Part shown: positions 38,345 through 47,974 of the stretch, in pieces
How the letters are laid out: every line of letters starts with the position of its first letter
Numbering within the stretch: position 1 is the stretch's first letter
NCBI RefSeq assembly: GCF_017115105.1
Contig: NZ_JABXKH010000069.1
Span: 33,179 to 97,178 of the forward strand
Origin: Nostoc sp. NMS2
GTDB taxonomy: Bacteria > Cyanobacteriota > Cyanobacteriia > Cyanobacteriales > Nostocaceae
Direction: 5' to 3'
Length of the DNA: 64,000 bases
Made by a program: the position numbers and the translations under genes
The notes under the pieces: generated by a model
Seen by the model: only the letters and a program-made list of their open reading frames with translations
Told to the model about the DNA's origin: nothing
Databases searched by the model: none

Positions 38345-38445
38345 AGCAATAATAATATACCCCGTGAGCGTTCCGCAGAAACTCGCTACGAGTTATACAT
38401 CAGCAGTAATATTTTATTTATTCTACCGCTTCACCATTGGCTCAA
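38345..38445 (+). pseudogene. Relic of a matrixin-like protease gene
   Basis: Codons from 38345 read SNNNIPRERSAETRYELYIS, closely matching SNIPRARSAQTTYELYTT of the intact protease at 36620-37438 (residues 169-186). After SNILF the frame shifts, and TACCGCTTCACCATTG matches the HRFTI part (CACCGCTTCACCATCT). Both ends are gone. It must derive from a diverged second copy. Confidence 0.75.
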
Positions 38446-38678
38446 AGAGATTTTAAGGTGTCTTAGCACGTTAACCCCTGATTAACTATCTCTCCTACCG
38501 CCCATCACCAATTAACACAAAAGGCGACCAGAAGTGCAGTTATTGATTCTCAGCCGTCCCCCAATATAGAGTAGCCAGTAGCAACAAAAATACCCAAACA
38601 TTTAAATAAGACGTTGTTGCCCGATCGCACTCATTACCATCTGAGAATTTACAGTGCGATCGCACTTCTTCCCTTTCC
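38446..38678. other. Spacer without a gene
   Basis: No gene is supported. Contains two GCGATCGC-type octamer sites near 38640-38665 in short inverted context (GATCGCACTC, GTGCGATCGCAC) that may end the minus-strand glycosyltransferase transcript. Confidence 0.5.
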
Positions 38679-39827
38679 CTAAGCTCTACGACTTAGCGGT
38701 AGAGGTCGCTGTGCTAAAACTTCTTTATAAAGGTCTTCGAGCAGAGTAATATTTTTACTGAGGGTATAGCGGTCTAATACACGCTGTCTGGCTTTTTGCC
38801 CAAGTAAAGTTGTTAACTCTGGATGGTCTTGCAACACTGGCAAGAGGGTTTTTAACTGCGATCGCGCGGTTTTAGTACTAATCACTATACCTGCGCCCTT
38901 TTCTAATACTTCTCCATCTGCACCCACGTCTGTTGCTAAACAAGCCAACCCACATGACATTCCCTCTAACAGAGATAGAGACAAACCCTCTACCAATGAA
39001 GGTAGAACAAATACATCTGCGCCCCGCAAAATCTCAATTCGTCGGTCTTCATCAGCGACAAATCCTAACCAGATAATGCCGTATTCTGAACCATAAAACG
39101 GCTCTAAGGAAGACTTTAAAGGGCCATCACCAACAATTAGCAACTTCGTACCGGGCCCCATTGCCGACTGCTTCCAAGCCCGGAGGAGGGCTTCGACATT
39201 TTTCTCTGGCGCTATTCGACCCTGGTAAACAAACAAGCGTTCGGCTTTAAATTCTGCTTTGATTTGAGAAAATCCTGGAGAATACTTAATAGTATCAACA
39301 CCGTTAGGAATTACAGCAATATTTTCTTCCCTTACGCCCATCCCTGCCAATAATTCTCGCTGAATTTGGGAAAATACAATCACGCGATCGTAGTTAACTA
39401 AAAAAGGTGCGTAAAGCTGATAAGCCAAAAGTTGTGTTCCTGATACCAGCTTTGCCCCCTTGCCAGCAAAGGGTGTGTGAAAAGTTGCAATTAGAGGCAA
39501 TCTTAGTTCCTCACAGATTTCCGGTAGAAAAAAGTCTAGAGGAGATAATGTTAAGGAAGCATGGACTACATCTGGTTTGATTTCCCGCAGCGAGTCTGTT
39601 AAAACTTTGGTTGCTTTAAAAGTGGGAATTGTATAAACCTGAGACTTGTAAATGAACGGGAGGGAAACCTCTCGAAGATTTGGCCAATTATCAGGTTCAG
39701 ACTCTTCCTGGGCGAAGTGAAGAAAGCTAACTTGATGTCCCCTATCTAGCAAAGCATTTGTAATTTCTCGACTGTAGGTGACATTGCCGCAAAAGGGTGA
39801 TTTTTTTCCAATCCAGGCTATACGCAT
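38679..39827 (-). CDS. Glycosyltransferase family 4
   Basis: 382 aa, GT-B fold. The N-terminal acceptor domain (MRIAWIGKKSPFCGNVTYSR, then DVVHASLTLSPLDFFLP and ATFHTPFAGKG) and C-terminal nucleotide-sugar domain (VIPNGVDTIKYSP, VYQGRIAPEKNVEALLRAW, PSLVEGLSLSLLEGMSCG) are typical of retaining GT4 enzymes; the E-x7-E pair is in VEGLSLSLLEG. Cytoplasmic, acting on a lipid or polysaccharide acceptor that cannot be identified. Monocistronic on the minus strand. Confidence 0.88.
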   Translation of the reverse strand: MRIAWIGKKSPFCGNVTYSREITNALLDRGHQVSFLHFAQEESEPDNWPNLREVSLPFIYKSQVYTIPTFKATKVLTDSLREIKPDVVHASLTLSPLDFFLPEICEELRLPLIATFHTPFAGKGAKLVSGTQLLAYQLYAPFLVNYDRVIVFSQIQRELLAGMGVREENIAVIPNGVDTIKYSPGFSQIKAEFKAERLFVYQGRIAPEKNVEALLRAWKQSAMGPGTKLLIVGDGPLKSSLEPFYGSEYGIIWLGFVADEDRRIEILRGADVFVLPSLVEGLSLSLLEGMSCGLACLATDVGADGEVLEKGAGIVISTKTARSQLKTLLPVLQDHPELTTLLGQKARQRVLDRYTLSKNITLLEDLYKEVLAQRPLPLSRRA

Positions 39828-40180
39828 TCTTTATTTAGCTGTAAGAAAAGCGGGTTTGAGCTATTTATTGTGTGCCCTTTGTGATTTTTATTTTATCTAG
39901 TTATACTTGCTGGTTTTTTATTTATTAAAAATTGCCACCACATTTTAGTTTAAAAAGCATATTTTTAAGCTGATTAAACTCGTGGATTGATGGCTTTATT
40001 TAGTTTACGTATAAGTTGTTAATTTCTGATACTTAAACAACTTATTCTGACTAATGTCAGATTGATATCCCACAAGTATATGATAAATTTTCACTGACCA
40101 CAGTTTAGCATGAACGCAAAATCTTTAAGTAAATATTAATTACTTCAAGGTAATGAATAATAGCTCCTGTCAGCTGATAA
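39828..40180. other. AT-rich spacer
   Basis: 353 bases between two minus-strand genes. No gene, hairpin or repeat stands out; the part next to 39827 presumably holds the glycosyltransferase promoter. Confidence 0.5.
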
Positions 40181-41836
40181 CTACTTGTGTGAGTTGTACC
40201 ACGTTAATATACCTCCTGAAAAGACGATCGCTGCTAATCCCAAAAAAACTGCCTGTAATCCCAAAAAGGTTTCTGCTACTCCTGCTAAAGCTAAAGGTAG
40301 GGAGAGAGCAATATTAATTACATTGTTTTGTAAACCAAAGACTTTACCACGCATTTCTGGAGGTGTTTCTGTTTGGATTGCGGTTTGCATGGGAATACCC
40401 ACTAGGGCCCCAAAGATACCTAATAATGCCACCAGTAACAAGACCAGCCACAGTTGGGTTGTAAAGATTGATAGACCAATCAGGGATGCTGCCATACCCA
40501 TACAACCACAGAGACTTAGTTGGGCGTAGGAAAAGCGTTGACCAAATTGACCGAGAATTGTTGCTCCCGCAGCGATGCCAACACCACCGGCTGCTAGTAA
40601 AAAGCCGAACTGGGAAGCTTTCATATTGGGAATTATTTCTGCCATCCGAACAGCTAGAACAGTTAATGCTGCAAAGACAGAAAACAAGATAATTAGCTGA
40701 AGCAAAGCATTGCGGACGCGATGATTTGCTTTGAGGTAGGCAAAACCATCTCGCAAATCAGAGAATACGTGAGGGAATTCTGTATCAGGGTGGTGGTGTT
40801 TTTCCTTAGTTGCTAGGAGGAATAAAATTAGTCCAGCGATCGCATAACTACCACCGACTAAAAGTTCTTTGCCCAAACTACCACTACCACCAAGTTGCGA
40901 CCAAAGTCCATCTGCGATCGCTAATAAAGGTTCTCCGACAGCAAACCCAACAATCACCGATGCCATCATCGTTGTTGTATAAAGCGAATTAGCTGAGAGT
41001 AAATGCTGTTCTTCTACCACTAAGGGAATTGCCGCCTGTTCTGCCGGTGCAAAAAACTGCGTCAGTGTGGAAACTAGAAAAGTCACACCCAGGATAATCA
41101 AAAAACCTACTGGCATGACTCCTACGGGTTTCCAGTCATGAGTCAACCACAGCAGGAAGGGAATTGACAAAACCAGAATGCCGCGCCAAATATTAGTTGC
41201 TACTAGCACAGCCTTTTTTGACCAGCGATCGACAAACACCCCAGCAACGGAACCAAATAATACTGCTGGAATCGTAAAAGCCATCATCAAGACTGACACC
41301 CAACCACTAATACTCTGATTACTAGCTTGAAACTGAGTATTAATCAAAGCAATCATCAGCACCAAATAAACTTTATCTGCTAGTTGGGAGAAAACTTGAC
41401 CGCCCCAAAGAGCCAGGAAATTAGGGTTTTTTAATACAGGCAAAAACCCCTGCTGTGTTACATTCCCCGAACCAGCTTCTCCACCTGAACCAGATCCATC
41501 TAATTTAGGTGATTCTTTTTCTGGAATAGTAGCTACTGGCAAACTCTGCCCGTTGCTATTTGCCTCAGCAGTAGTTAATTTGTCCTCAGCTTGTATTTCT
41601 GATTGACTTGGAACATCAGTTTTTGGGATCTGGGCTGTCCAACTTTGATCGTTTTGAGAAACGTCTTTTGGGGACATTTCTTCGCTATTGATTTGACTAG
41701 ATGTACACTTTGAAACGGCACTCAAGTGATTCTTGACCGTAGGATCTGAGATCCTATTCTGTTTTTTAACGAGGCTTGGTGACAAAGGCAGGACTTTTTT
41801 ATCCAAATCAGATGGTTGCATCATGGTTGGCAGCAA
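40181..41836 (-). CDS. MFS transporter with long N-terminal extension
   Basis: 551 aa. Residues about 135-551 are a major facilitator domain with around 12 helices, of the drug/solute efflux type with loop [19 protein letters not shown] after helix 2 and a matching SFRQ-like half repeat ([17 protein letters not shown]). The first 130 residues are Ser/Glu/Gln-rich with a Gly/Ser stretch ([13 protein letters not shown]), probably a disordered cytosolic tail, which is unusual. The frame starts at 41836 inside the end of recO; ATGs at 41824 and 41821 are equally possible. Substrate unknown. Last gene of a deoC-recO-MFS unit. Confidence 0.87.
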   Translation of the reverse strand: MLPTMMQPSDLDKKVLPLSPSLVKKQNRISDPTVKNHLSAVSKCTSSQINSEEMSPKDVSQNDQSWTAQIPKTDVPSQSEIQAEDKLTTAEANSNGQSLPVATIPEKESPKLDGSGSGGEAGSGNVTQQGFLPVLKNPNFLALWGGQVFSQLADKVYLVLMIALINTQFQASNQSISGWVSVLMMAFTIPAVLFGSVAGVFVDRWSKKAVLVATNIWRGILVLSIPFLLWLTHDWKPVGVMPVGFLIILGVTFLVSTLTQFFAPAEQAAIPLVVEEQHLLSANSLYTTTMMASVIVGFAVGEPLLAIADGLWSQLGGSGSLGKELLVGGSYAIAGLILFLLATKEKHHHPDTEFPHVFSDLRDGFAYLKANHRVRNALLQLIILFSVFAALTVLAVRMAEIIPNMKASQFGFLLAAGGVGIAAGATILGQFGQRFSYAQLSLCGCMGMAASLIGLSIFTTQLWLVLLLVALLGIFGALVGIPMQTAIQTETPPEMRGKVFGLQNNVINIALSLPLALAGVAETFLGLQAVFLGLAAIVFSGGILTWYNSHK

Positions 41837-42701
41837 AATAAGAATCGATCAAGGTAGCAGAGCGAATAGGGCGGCCTAATTGATACTGAGCATACTGGCG
41901 CAAAATCTGCTCAACATATAACCAGTTATGGTCTCTAGCACCATCAATTTGCATTATCTCTGGTTGTGACAGATGTTGAAGCAAAGCCAGTTCCATAGCA
42001 CCCAGACGACTAGAAATCACAGGTATTTCTTGCCGATGCACAACAACTGTTTGGGCATTAGCCATAGGGTATTGGTCTCTCCCCATCTCCCTCATGTCCC
42101 CCTCTCTCTCTGTTCGTAAACGTTTCCAAGCTTCTAAGCAAATTGTTCCACCCGTAGGGACGCTAAATCCTATCTGCCATTTGGGGTCTGTAAAGTCTGG
42201 CTTGAGGGAGCGCCCAGATAAGCAGCATACTTGCACTTGCGGCGTTACTCCTGCTAAGGCTAAAAGGTGAAACACCCCATGAGCCAGATGAGCCAAAACA
42301 CCAGATCCATTTGCATTAGACAATGCTTCTAACCGATGGAGATGTTCATTGAACAACTCATAAAGTTCTTCTTGGGGTTGTTCGCTCAAAGCTTGAGAGA
42401 GGACTATTTCTGCTAAATATTGGCTAGCAGCCAATTTTCCCAAATCTTTAGCTAAACCAGGATAAGTTTTTAACGTCTGTGCTTGAGTAATTTTATCAAG
42501 CGATCGCCCTTTCGCTATCAATAGTTCATTCACAACAAACATACCACTCCTGCCGCCCAAGCTGGAGTTGTGCTTACGTGCCCCTGGAGCCACTGCTCGA
42601 ATCAGACCGAATTCTGGTGTCAAAATGGTCACTATTTTATCTGATTCTCCCAGCACCTGAGTTTTAAGATTAATTCCGGTTGCTTTGTAGGTTCTACTCA
42701 T
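41808..42701 (-). CDS. recO: DNA repair protein RecO
   Basis: 297 aa. RecO loads RecA at gaps together with RecR and anneals ssDNA. N-terminal OB fold ([40 protein letters not shown]) and helical C-terminal part match the family. Two cysteines (VQVCCLSGR) are in the region of the usual zinc site, but the full CxxC pair set is not present. The insertion [20 protein letters not shown] near residues 198-217 looks coded by repeat-type sequence. Overlaps the MFS gene by up to 29 bases. Confidence 0.92.
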   Translation of the reverse strand: MSRTYKATGINLKTQVLGESDKIVTILTPEFGLIRAVAPGARKHNSSLGGRSGMFVVNELLIAKGRSLDKITQAQTLKTYPGLAKDLGKLAASQYLAEIVLSQALSEQPQEELYELFNEHLHRLEALSNANGSGVLAHLAHGVFHLLALAGVTPQVQVCCLSGRSLKPDFTDPKWQIGFSVPTGGTICLEAWKRLRTEREGDMREMGRDQYPMANAQTVVVHRQEIPVISSRLGAMELALLQHLSQPEIMQIDGARDHNWLYVEQILRQYAQYQLGRPIRSATLIDSYFAANHDATI

Positions 42702-42793
42702 TAGTCATTAGTATTAGTCATTGGTCATTGGTCATTAGTCATGAGTCAAGGGTCATTAGCTTTGGACAAATGACAAAGGACAAAGGACAAACG
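42697..42793. repeat. Heptamer fold-back spacer (deoC-recO)
   Basis: TTAGTCATTAGTATTAGTCA, then GGTCATTGGTCATTAGTCAT, then GACAAATGACAAAGGACAAA: the same family as in the ribosomal cluster, here between two minus-strand genes. Confidence 0.78.
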
Positions 42794-42794
42794 A

Positions 42795-43475
42795 CTATTC
42801 ACCCTTCCCCAGATTATCGCGCTGGCGGATCAAATCGATACCGCGAGATGTACCTAATCTAGTAGCACCCGCTACGATTAAGTCTAGAGCTTGATTGATA
42901 GTGTGGATACCACCCGCAGCTTTAATTCCCACCCTTTCTTTTGCCAATTCCTGCAAAAATCGCACATCTGCCACTGTTGCACCGCCATTCCAACCTGTAC
43001 TAGTTTTTAAGAAAGCCGCTCCCGCCTCCATAGCTATTTCAGCAGCTATTTTTTTCTCCGCATCTGTCAACAGATTGGTTTCCAAAATTACCTTGACAGT
43101 TTGCCCAGTCTCTTCACAAATTTCGGCAATTTCCCGGTGGACTTCTTCAGTTTTACCAGCTTTCAACCAGCCCAAGTTCATGACCACATCCAACTCAGTG
43201 GCCCCATTATCCGCCGCTTCTTGAGCCTCATACAGCTTCACTGCTGAAGTTGTCGCACCAGACGGAAAGCCAATCACCGTACATACTTTCGGATTCTTGC
43301 CGTGGAGGAGTTCGACAGCTTGTTTGACATAGATGGGGTACAAGCAAACTGCCGCAAAATTGAATCTATATGCTTCTTCACACCACTGCTGAACCTGCTC
43401 TGGAGTAGCCGTTGGCGTTAACAGGGCGTGATCGATGAATGGCGCAATATCAATATCTGGATAGTCTGCTGCCAT
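42795..43475 (-). CDS. deoC: Deoxyribose-phosphate aldolase
   Basis: 226 aa, full length. Cleaves 2-deoxyribose 5-phosphate to acetaldehyde and glyceraldehyde 3-phosphate. The Schiff-base Lys157 is in [10 protein letters not shown]; the second lysine is in [11 protein letters not shown]; Asp96 lies in [15 protein letters not shown]. Probably cotranscribed with recO and the MFS gene downstream. Confidence 0.95.
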   Translation of the reverse strand: MAADYPDIDIAPFIDHALLTPTATPEQVQQWCEEAYRFNFAAVCLYPIYVKQAVELLHGKNPKVCTVIGFPSGATTSAVKLYEAQEAADNGATELDVVMNLGWLKAGKTEEVHREIAEICEETGQTVKVILETNLLTDAEKKIAAEIAMEAGAAFLKTSTGWNGGATVADVRFLQELAKERVGIKAAGGIHTINQALDLIVAGATRLGTSRGIDLIRQRDNLGKGE

Positions 43476-43581
43476 CGTGTCTTCTGCCAGTAATTGATTA
43501 TTAAACTTTATAAAAAATTAAAACATTTCTTATATATATATTAAACCATATTTATTACGAGTTTATCCTGAAAACAAGCTA

Positions 43582-44823
43582 CTAACTTAATTTGGATGTT
43601 GGTTTTGTAGATATCGCGGAATTAGTGTAAGTGTTTAAGTTGACATTAGGCTTAGTAAGGTTAGAAATATTAACAGCATTTTTTACATCAATTCTTAAAA
43701 AGTTAGTAATAGTTTTAGCTAACGCCTTTGATGCCAAATATGGTACGCCATTACCAATAGTCTTAAACATATTCGTGAGTGACATATTCTCTGGAAATAC
43801 AAAATTTGCAGGTAAAGATTGAATAGCTAAAGCTTCCGCTACAGATATTCGCCGGATTTTATAGGGATGCAAATGTACTTCATTATTTCCATAGCAAGCT
43901 GTCGGAGAGTAACGCCATCTGTGAAGACGCTTGAAAGACTTTTTAGAATCATCTCCTTCATCAATAGCAGCAAATTTTGTGATACCTGCCCTTGGTTGAA
44001 AATAGCTTTTAGCATTGGGATGATTCAGCACATTATTTTTTCTAAACCAATATTCAACTGTTAATTCTTGAGGTATACCTTCAGGACAAGGCATGATGGA
44101 ATTTTCTTGGAATGGATCGCACTTTTGCCAAGGGTAAGCAAAAACCTCTTGTTTAGGATATAAAATGTGATTTTTCCAAGGAAAAGCCTTTTCAGTCAGT
44201 AACTTTTCACTACCGACTTTTATTCCTATATCCTTGATAAAATTATTTCGGAAACCAATAAGAATAATTCTTTCCCTATCCTGGGGTACACCATATTCGA
44301 TAGTATTAATTAACCGCTCTGTTAAGATATAGCCTGCTTCTAGTAATTGTTGCTTAAGCGATTCAAAAAATAAACGGTGCTTTGTCGTTCTCCACAATCC
44401 CTTAACGTTCTCAAATAAAAAGAAATCTGGAAGATTGCGACAAATTAATTCAACATAAGAAGCGGAAAGCTTGCCATTATCTCCTAAACGTCCTCTATTT
44501 TTCCCACCAATAGAAAAATCAGGACAGGGAGGCCCACCAATGAAGCCCACAATATTATTAAATTTGCGGCAGTCTTGTACTAACTCACGGAAGTGTTGTG
44601 CTTGTAAACCTTCGTGAAGTTGGGTTACATCTCTTGTTTCTCCGTAATGATACCCGTATTCTGGCAATGGGAGATTGAGAATCTGCCGTGAATAGCGGTA
44701 TGCTGCCATGAATGGTGAAAAAATTTCATTGACGTAAACAATATTAAAACCGCTAGTTTCAAAGCCTAAATCTAGGAATCCCGAACCAGCAAAAAACGAG
44801 AAAATACAAGGGCGATCGCTCAT
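43582..44823 (-). CDS. DNA (cytosine-5) methyltransferase, solitary
   Basis: 413 aa. All core C5-methyltransferase motifs are in order: I (FSFFAGSGFLDLGFE, residues 8-22), IV with catalytic Cys100 (GGPPCPDFS), VI (FENVKGLW, 137-144), VIII (PQDRERIILIGFR) and X (TIGNGVPYLASKAL). The target-recognition region is about 220-310. No restriction endonuclease or vsr gene is adjacent, so it is an orphan or a remnant of a system. A HIP1 octamer (GCGATCGC, 44812-44819) covers codons 2-4. The surrounding DNA is visibly AT-richer than its neighbours, which fits horizontal transfer. Recognition sequence unknown. Confidence 0.9.
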   Translation of the reverse strand: MSDRPCIFSFFAGSGFLDLGFETSGFNIVYVNEIFSPFMAAYRYSRQILNLPLPEYGYHYGETRDVTQLHEGLQAQHFRELVQDCRKFNNIVGFIGGPPCPDFSIGGKNRGRLGDNGKLSASYVELICRNLPDFFLFENVKGLWRTTKHRLFFESLKQQLLEAGYILTERLINTIEYGVPQDRERIILIGFRNNFIKDIGIKVGSEKLLTEKAFPWKNHILYPKQEVFAYPWQKCDPFQENSIMPCPEGIPQELTVEYWFRKNNVLNHPNAKSYFQPRAGITKFAAIDEGDDSKKSFKRLHRWRYSPTACYGNNEVHLHPYKIRRISVAEALAIQSLPANFVFPENMSLTNMFKTIGNGVPYLASKALAKTITNFLRIDVKNAVNISNLTKPNVNLNTYTNSAISTKPTSKLS

Positions 44824-45108
44824 TCAATAATATTGTGAAACAGTCTTAATTAATATCAGAATACTTAGGGTTTATACTTACGTACCAATCAAAAGTTACA
44901 AATTTGAAGACTACTTAAATAGTAAAAAAAATTCACACTTCCTCTAAGTATTTAATATCTAAGTTTACTCAATCTTTAAGGAAAATCCCTGACAGAAAAA
45001 GAGTCTGAAGTCACAATTAAATATAGGAGTTTCCAAACTCTAAACAATGTTGAAGACGAATATTTGTCATTCAACAAAAAACCGGGGTACTTCAGCAGAC
45101 TAACTTTT

Positions 45109-46392
45109 ATGCGAATTTTAATTTACTCTTACAACTACTATCCAGAGCCAATTGGTATTGCCCCACTGATGACTGAATTAGCAGAGGGACTAGTGAAGCG
45201 TGGGCATCAAGTGCGCGTAGTCACCGCTATGCCCAACTATCCTGAGCGTCAAATTTACGAGGAATATCGGGGTAAGTGGTATCTCAACGAATCCAAAAAT
45301 GGTGTTCAAATACAACGCAGTTACGTTTGGATTCGTCCCCAACCCAACCTATTAGATCGGGTGTTACTAGATGCTAGTTTCGTTGTCACTAGTTTTGTGC
45401 CTGCCCTCATCGGTTGGCGTCCAGACGTTATTCTTTCAACATCGCCATCCTTGCCAAGCTGTGTACCAGTTGCTCTTTTAGGATGGTTACGTGCTTGTCC
45501 TGTGATTTTAAATCTACAAGATATATTACCAGAAGCAGCCGTCCACGTCGGTCTACTGAAAAATAAATTGCTTATAAAGTTATTTACAGTGTTGGAAAAA
45601 TTTGCTTACCACACTGCCAGTAAAATTAGCGTCATCGCCGATGGGTTTGTGGACAATTTGCGATCTAAGGGCGTAGAAGCTGACAAAATTGTGCAAATTC
45701 CTAACTGGGTTGATGTAAATTTTATCCGCCCTTTGCCTAAAGAAAATAACCCTTTCCGTGCAGCACATAATCTAAATGGCAAATTTGTAGTCCTTTATTC
45801 TGGCAACATTGCTCTAACCCAAGGCTTAGAAAGCGTTGTCAAAGCTGCTTCTACGTTGCGCCATATCCCAGATATTGTTTTTGTAATCGTTGGAGAGGCA
45901 AAAGGTTTAGAGCGATTACAACAAGAATGTCTAGACTGCGGCGCAGATAATGTTTTGCTACTGCCATTTCAACCCCGCAAATCTTTGCCACAAATGTTGG
46001 CAGCTGCCGATGTTGGCTTAGTGGTGCAAAAGAAAAATATTGTATCTTTCAATATGCCGTCAAAAATTCAAGTGCTACTTGCCAGTGGAGGGGCTTTAGT
46101 TGCCTCTGTCCCTGATAATGGTACAGCAGCAAGAGCAATCAGGCAAAGTGGCGGCGGAGTTGTCGTTCCTCCAGAAGATCCTCAAGCTTTAGCAATGGCA
46201 ATTTTAGATTTGTACCAAAATCCCGAAAAGGTCAAAACTCTGGGTTATAAAAGTCGCCAATATGCCGTTGAAAACTATGCTTTTGAGCAAGCTTTAAATC
46301 AGTATGAGTCGTTGTGTTACTCATTGACAGCAGATCGTCATGCAGCTATTCAGTCTACAAGAGTTACAGTATCTAGAGCAGAAAGCCCATGA
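45109..46392 (+). CDS. Glycosyltransferase, WcaI-like
   Basis: 427 aa from the ATG at 45109 (MRILIYSYNYYPEPIGIAPL), the family's normal start; 15 more codons are open upstream. GT4 family, GT-B fold, resembling WcaI of colanic-acid synthesis: GHQVRVVTAMPNYPERQIYE, CPVILNLQDILPEAAVHVGL and LYSGNIALTQGLE. Likely adds a sugar in exopolysaccharide or lipopolysaccharide assembly at the cytoplasmic face. No polysaccharide cluster surrounds it. Confidence 0.87.
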   Translation: MRILIYSYNYYPEPIGIAPLMTELAEGLVKRGHQVRVVTAMPNYPERQIYEEYRGKWYLNESKNGVQIQRSYVWIRPQPNLLDRVLLDASFVVTSFVPALIGWRPDVILSTSPSLPSCVPVALLGWLRACPVILNLQDILPEAAVHVGLLKNKLLIKLFTVLEKFAYHTASKISVIADGFVDNLRSKGVEADKIVQIPNWVDVNFIRPLPKENNPFRAAHNLNGKFVVLYSGNIALTQGLESVVKAASTLRHIPDIVFVIVGEAKGLERLQQECLDCGADNVLLLPFQPRKSLPQMLAAADVGLVVQKKNIVSFNMPSKIQVLLASGGALVASVPDNGTAARAIRQSGGGVVVPPEDPQALAMAILDLYQNPEKVKTLGYKSRQYAVENYAFEQALNQYESLCYSLTADRHAAIQSTRVTVSRAESP

Positions 46393-46927
46393 GAATGTGA
46401 GCGACTCAGAAAGTTGCAATTCTACCCTCATTATCTAAATGCAACTGATTTTGAGGGTAATTAATTATACTTAGAGATATACAGCAATAGACCAATATGC
46501 TTAGGTTAAAGAAATTTCTCTTTTGAGGCAAGCAAAGGAAGTAGGGGGAGAGAAAAAAGGCTTAATTCAAGCATATTGAGCAATAGACAAGGGGTTCTCA
46601 AATGCGTTTTGAATCCAAAATCCCACAGCTTCACTTCATTAAATATGTGGGAACACCAATTTTTTAACTATCGAGTAGGGGTGCTTTAGTATCTCCTAAT
46701 ACTAAATACTACACTGATGCCAATCACACTTTTGGTAGACCAGGCATGAATCTGCTGTGTTGTATTGTAGTTTTTAGTAGACAGCAATTATCAAACTAGC
46801 CCCCATAAACACCTGTTTTTTTGTTAGTATTCAAAAAAACCTATTGACACATTTGTCAGATCAATTGTTTGTTGTTTGTAAGTAAATGTAAACAATTGTT
46901 TCAAAGGAAAAAAGCACCTGAGGTTTA
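46393..46927. other. Spacer with miniature element and hairpins
   Basis: 535 bases without a gene. It holds a candidate H-type pseudoknot (46413-46458), an 86-bp inverted-repeat element (46493-46578) and a hairpin TCCCACA/TGTGGGA (46621-46652) followed by a T-rich run. The last 130 bases before rsfS are AT-rich and probably include its promoter. Confidence 0.6.
46493..46578. mobile_element. 86-bp miniature inverted-repeat element (MITE-like)
   Basis: The ends CAATATGCTTAGGTTAA (46493-46509) and TTAATTCAAGCATATTG (46562-46578) are inverted repeats matching at 14 of 17 positions. Exact 10-bp direct repeats AGCAATAGAC directly flank both ends (46483-46492 and 46579-46588), as left by a transposition event. 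The interior is non-coding and purine-rich. A caution: ATTGAGCAATAGAC also occurs at 11864-11877 without the element, so the flanks may themselves be repeated DNA. Confidence 0.6.
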
Positions 46928-47386
46928 ATGACTGAATATTTCCAAGGAAATTTCCCATTACAATCTGTCCCACTGACGAAGAGTGTGGTAAAGAGCCACG
47001 CCCATACTGACGAGGAGAGCGGAAAATTAGCTGCAACGATAGCAGTTGCTGCATCAGACCGCAAAGCGGGTGAGATTTTATTGCTCAAAGTAGCAGAGGT
47101 ATCTTACCTAGCCGATTACTTTGTGATGATGACTGGCTATTCTAGGGTACAAGTAAGAGCGATCGCTCAAGCAATTGAAGGAAAAGTCGAAACTGAGTTG
47201 CAACGTCGTCCCATAAGGACAGAAGGAAAAGTCGAGGGGAGTTGGGTACTACAAGACTACGGTGATGTGATCGTTCACATCATGATGCCCAAAGAACGGG
47301 AGTTTTATAATTTAGAAGCGTTCTGGATTCATGCAGAGCGTATTTCCCTTCCAGAATCTGATGAGGGTGAAGGTAAGCCAACATGA
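46928..47386 (+). CDS. rsfS: Ribosome silencing factor RsfS
   Basis: 152 aa. RsfS binds L14 (gene at 18095) and blocks subunit joining under starvation. The domain begins at about residue 38 ([20 protein letters not shown]), with [20 protein letters not shown] and the C-terminal [20 protein letters not shown]. The N-terminal 35 residues are a variable extension. Overlaps the next gene by four bases. Confidence 0.93.
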   Translation: MTEYFQGNFPLQSVPLTKSVVKSHAHTDEESGKLAATIAVAASDRKAGEILLLKVAEVSYLADYFVMMTGYSRVQVRAIAQAIEGKVETELQRRPIRTEGKVEGSWVLQDYGDVIVHIMMPKEREFYNLEAFWIHAERISLPESDEGEGKPT

Positions 47387-47883
47387 TTAGGTCTTCGGTT
47401 TCAAATTGCCCAGTTCCCATAGACCAACAACCGCTCAATGAGTACGAACAGTTAAAAACTTCCTGGCTATTTCGTGATAGCACTTTAGATTTGCGCGAGT
47501 ATATCACGAAAATTGCTTGGATTTGGGGTTTATCTTGGCTGATCGCAGCACCTGTGGCCGCAGCAAGTTTTCCTCCCCACAAGTATATTGCACATTTTAT
47601 CCTTTGTGGTGCAGCAGCAGCCAGTGTCGGGGTCGTACTGGCACTGGTAAGATTATACTTAGGCTGGTTTTACGTGTGCGATCGCCTTTGCAGTCCCACA
47701 GTATTTTATGAAGAGTCAGGCTGGTACGACGGTCAAACTTGGACAAAACCACAAGAAGTACTCAACCGCGATCGCTTAATTGTTGCATACGAAATCAAAC
47801 CCATTCTGCGGCGGTTGCAATTTACCTTTGCTGGCTTGGCGGGAATGTACGTTACTGGTACGATAGTTTGGCATTTGTTTTAA
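47383..47883 (+). CDS. CGLD27-family (DUF1230) membrane protein
   Basis: 166 aa. Matches the CGLD27 family conserved in cyanobacteria and plastids ([54 protein letters not shown]). Three or so hydrophobic segments suggest a thylakoid or plasma-membrane protein. Function not settled; in green organisms it is linked to photosynthesis or iron/stress acclimation by expression data only. Its ATG overlaps the rsfS stop (ATGA), so the two are coupled. Confidence 0.87.
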   Translation: MIRSSVSNCPVPIDQQPLNEYEQLKTSWLFRDSTLDLREYITKIAWIWGLSWLIAAPVAAASFPPHKYIAHFILCGAAAASVGVVLALVRLYLGWFYVCDRLCSPTVFYEESGWYDGQTWTKPQEVLNRDRLIVAYEIKPILRRLQFTFAGLAGMYVTGTIVWHLF

Positions 47884-47884
47884 A

Positions 47885-47945
47885 GAGTTATTGGTCATTA
47901 GTCATTAGCTAAGGACTAATGACCAATGACCAATGACTAAAAATT
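47885..47945. repeat. Heptamer fold-back spacer
   Basis: TTATTGGTCATTAGTCATTA is followed by GGACTAATGACCAATGACCA: a near-perfect long hairpin of the heptamer family before the asparaginase gene. Confidence 0.78.
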
Positions 47946-47974
47946 AATTAAAAAAAGGTAATAAATATAAACCC

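Noticed and set aside
40185..40692. Plus-strand frames inside the MFS gene
   Set aside because: Shadows of the minus-strand coding sequence.
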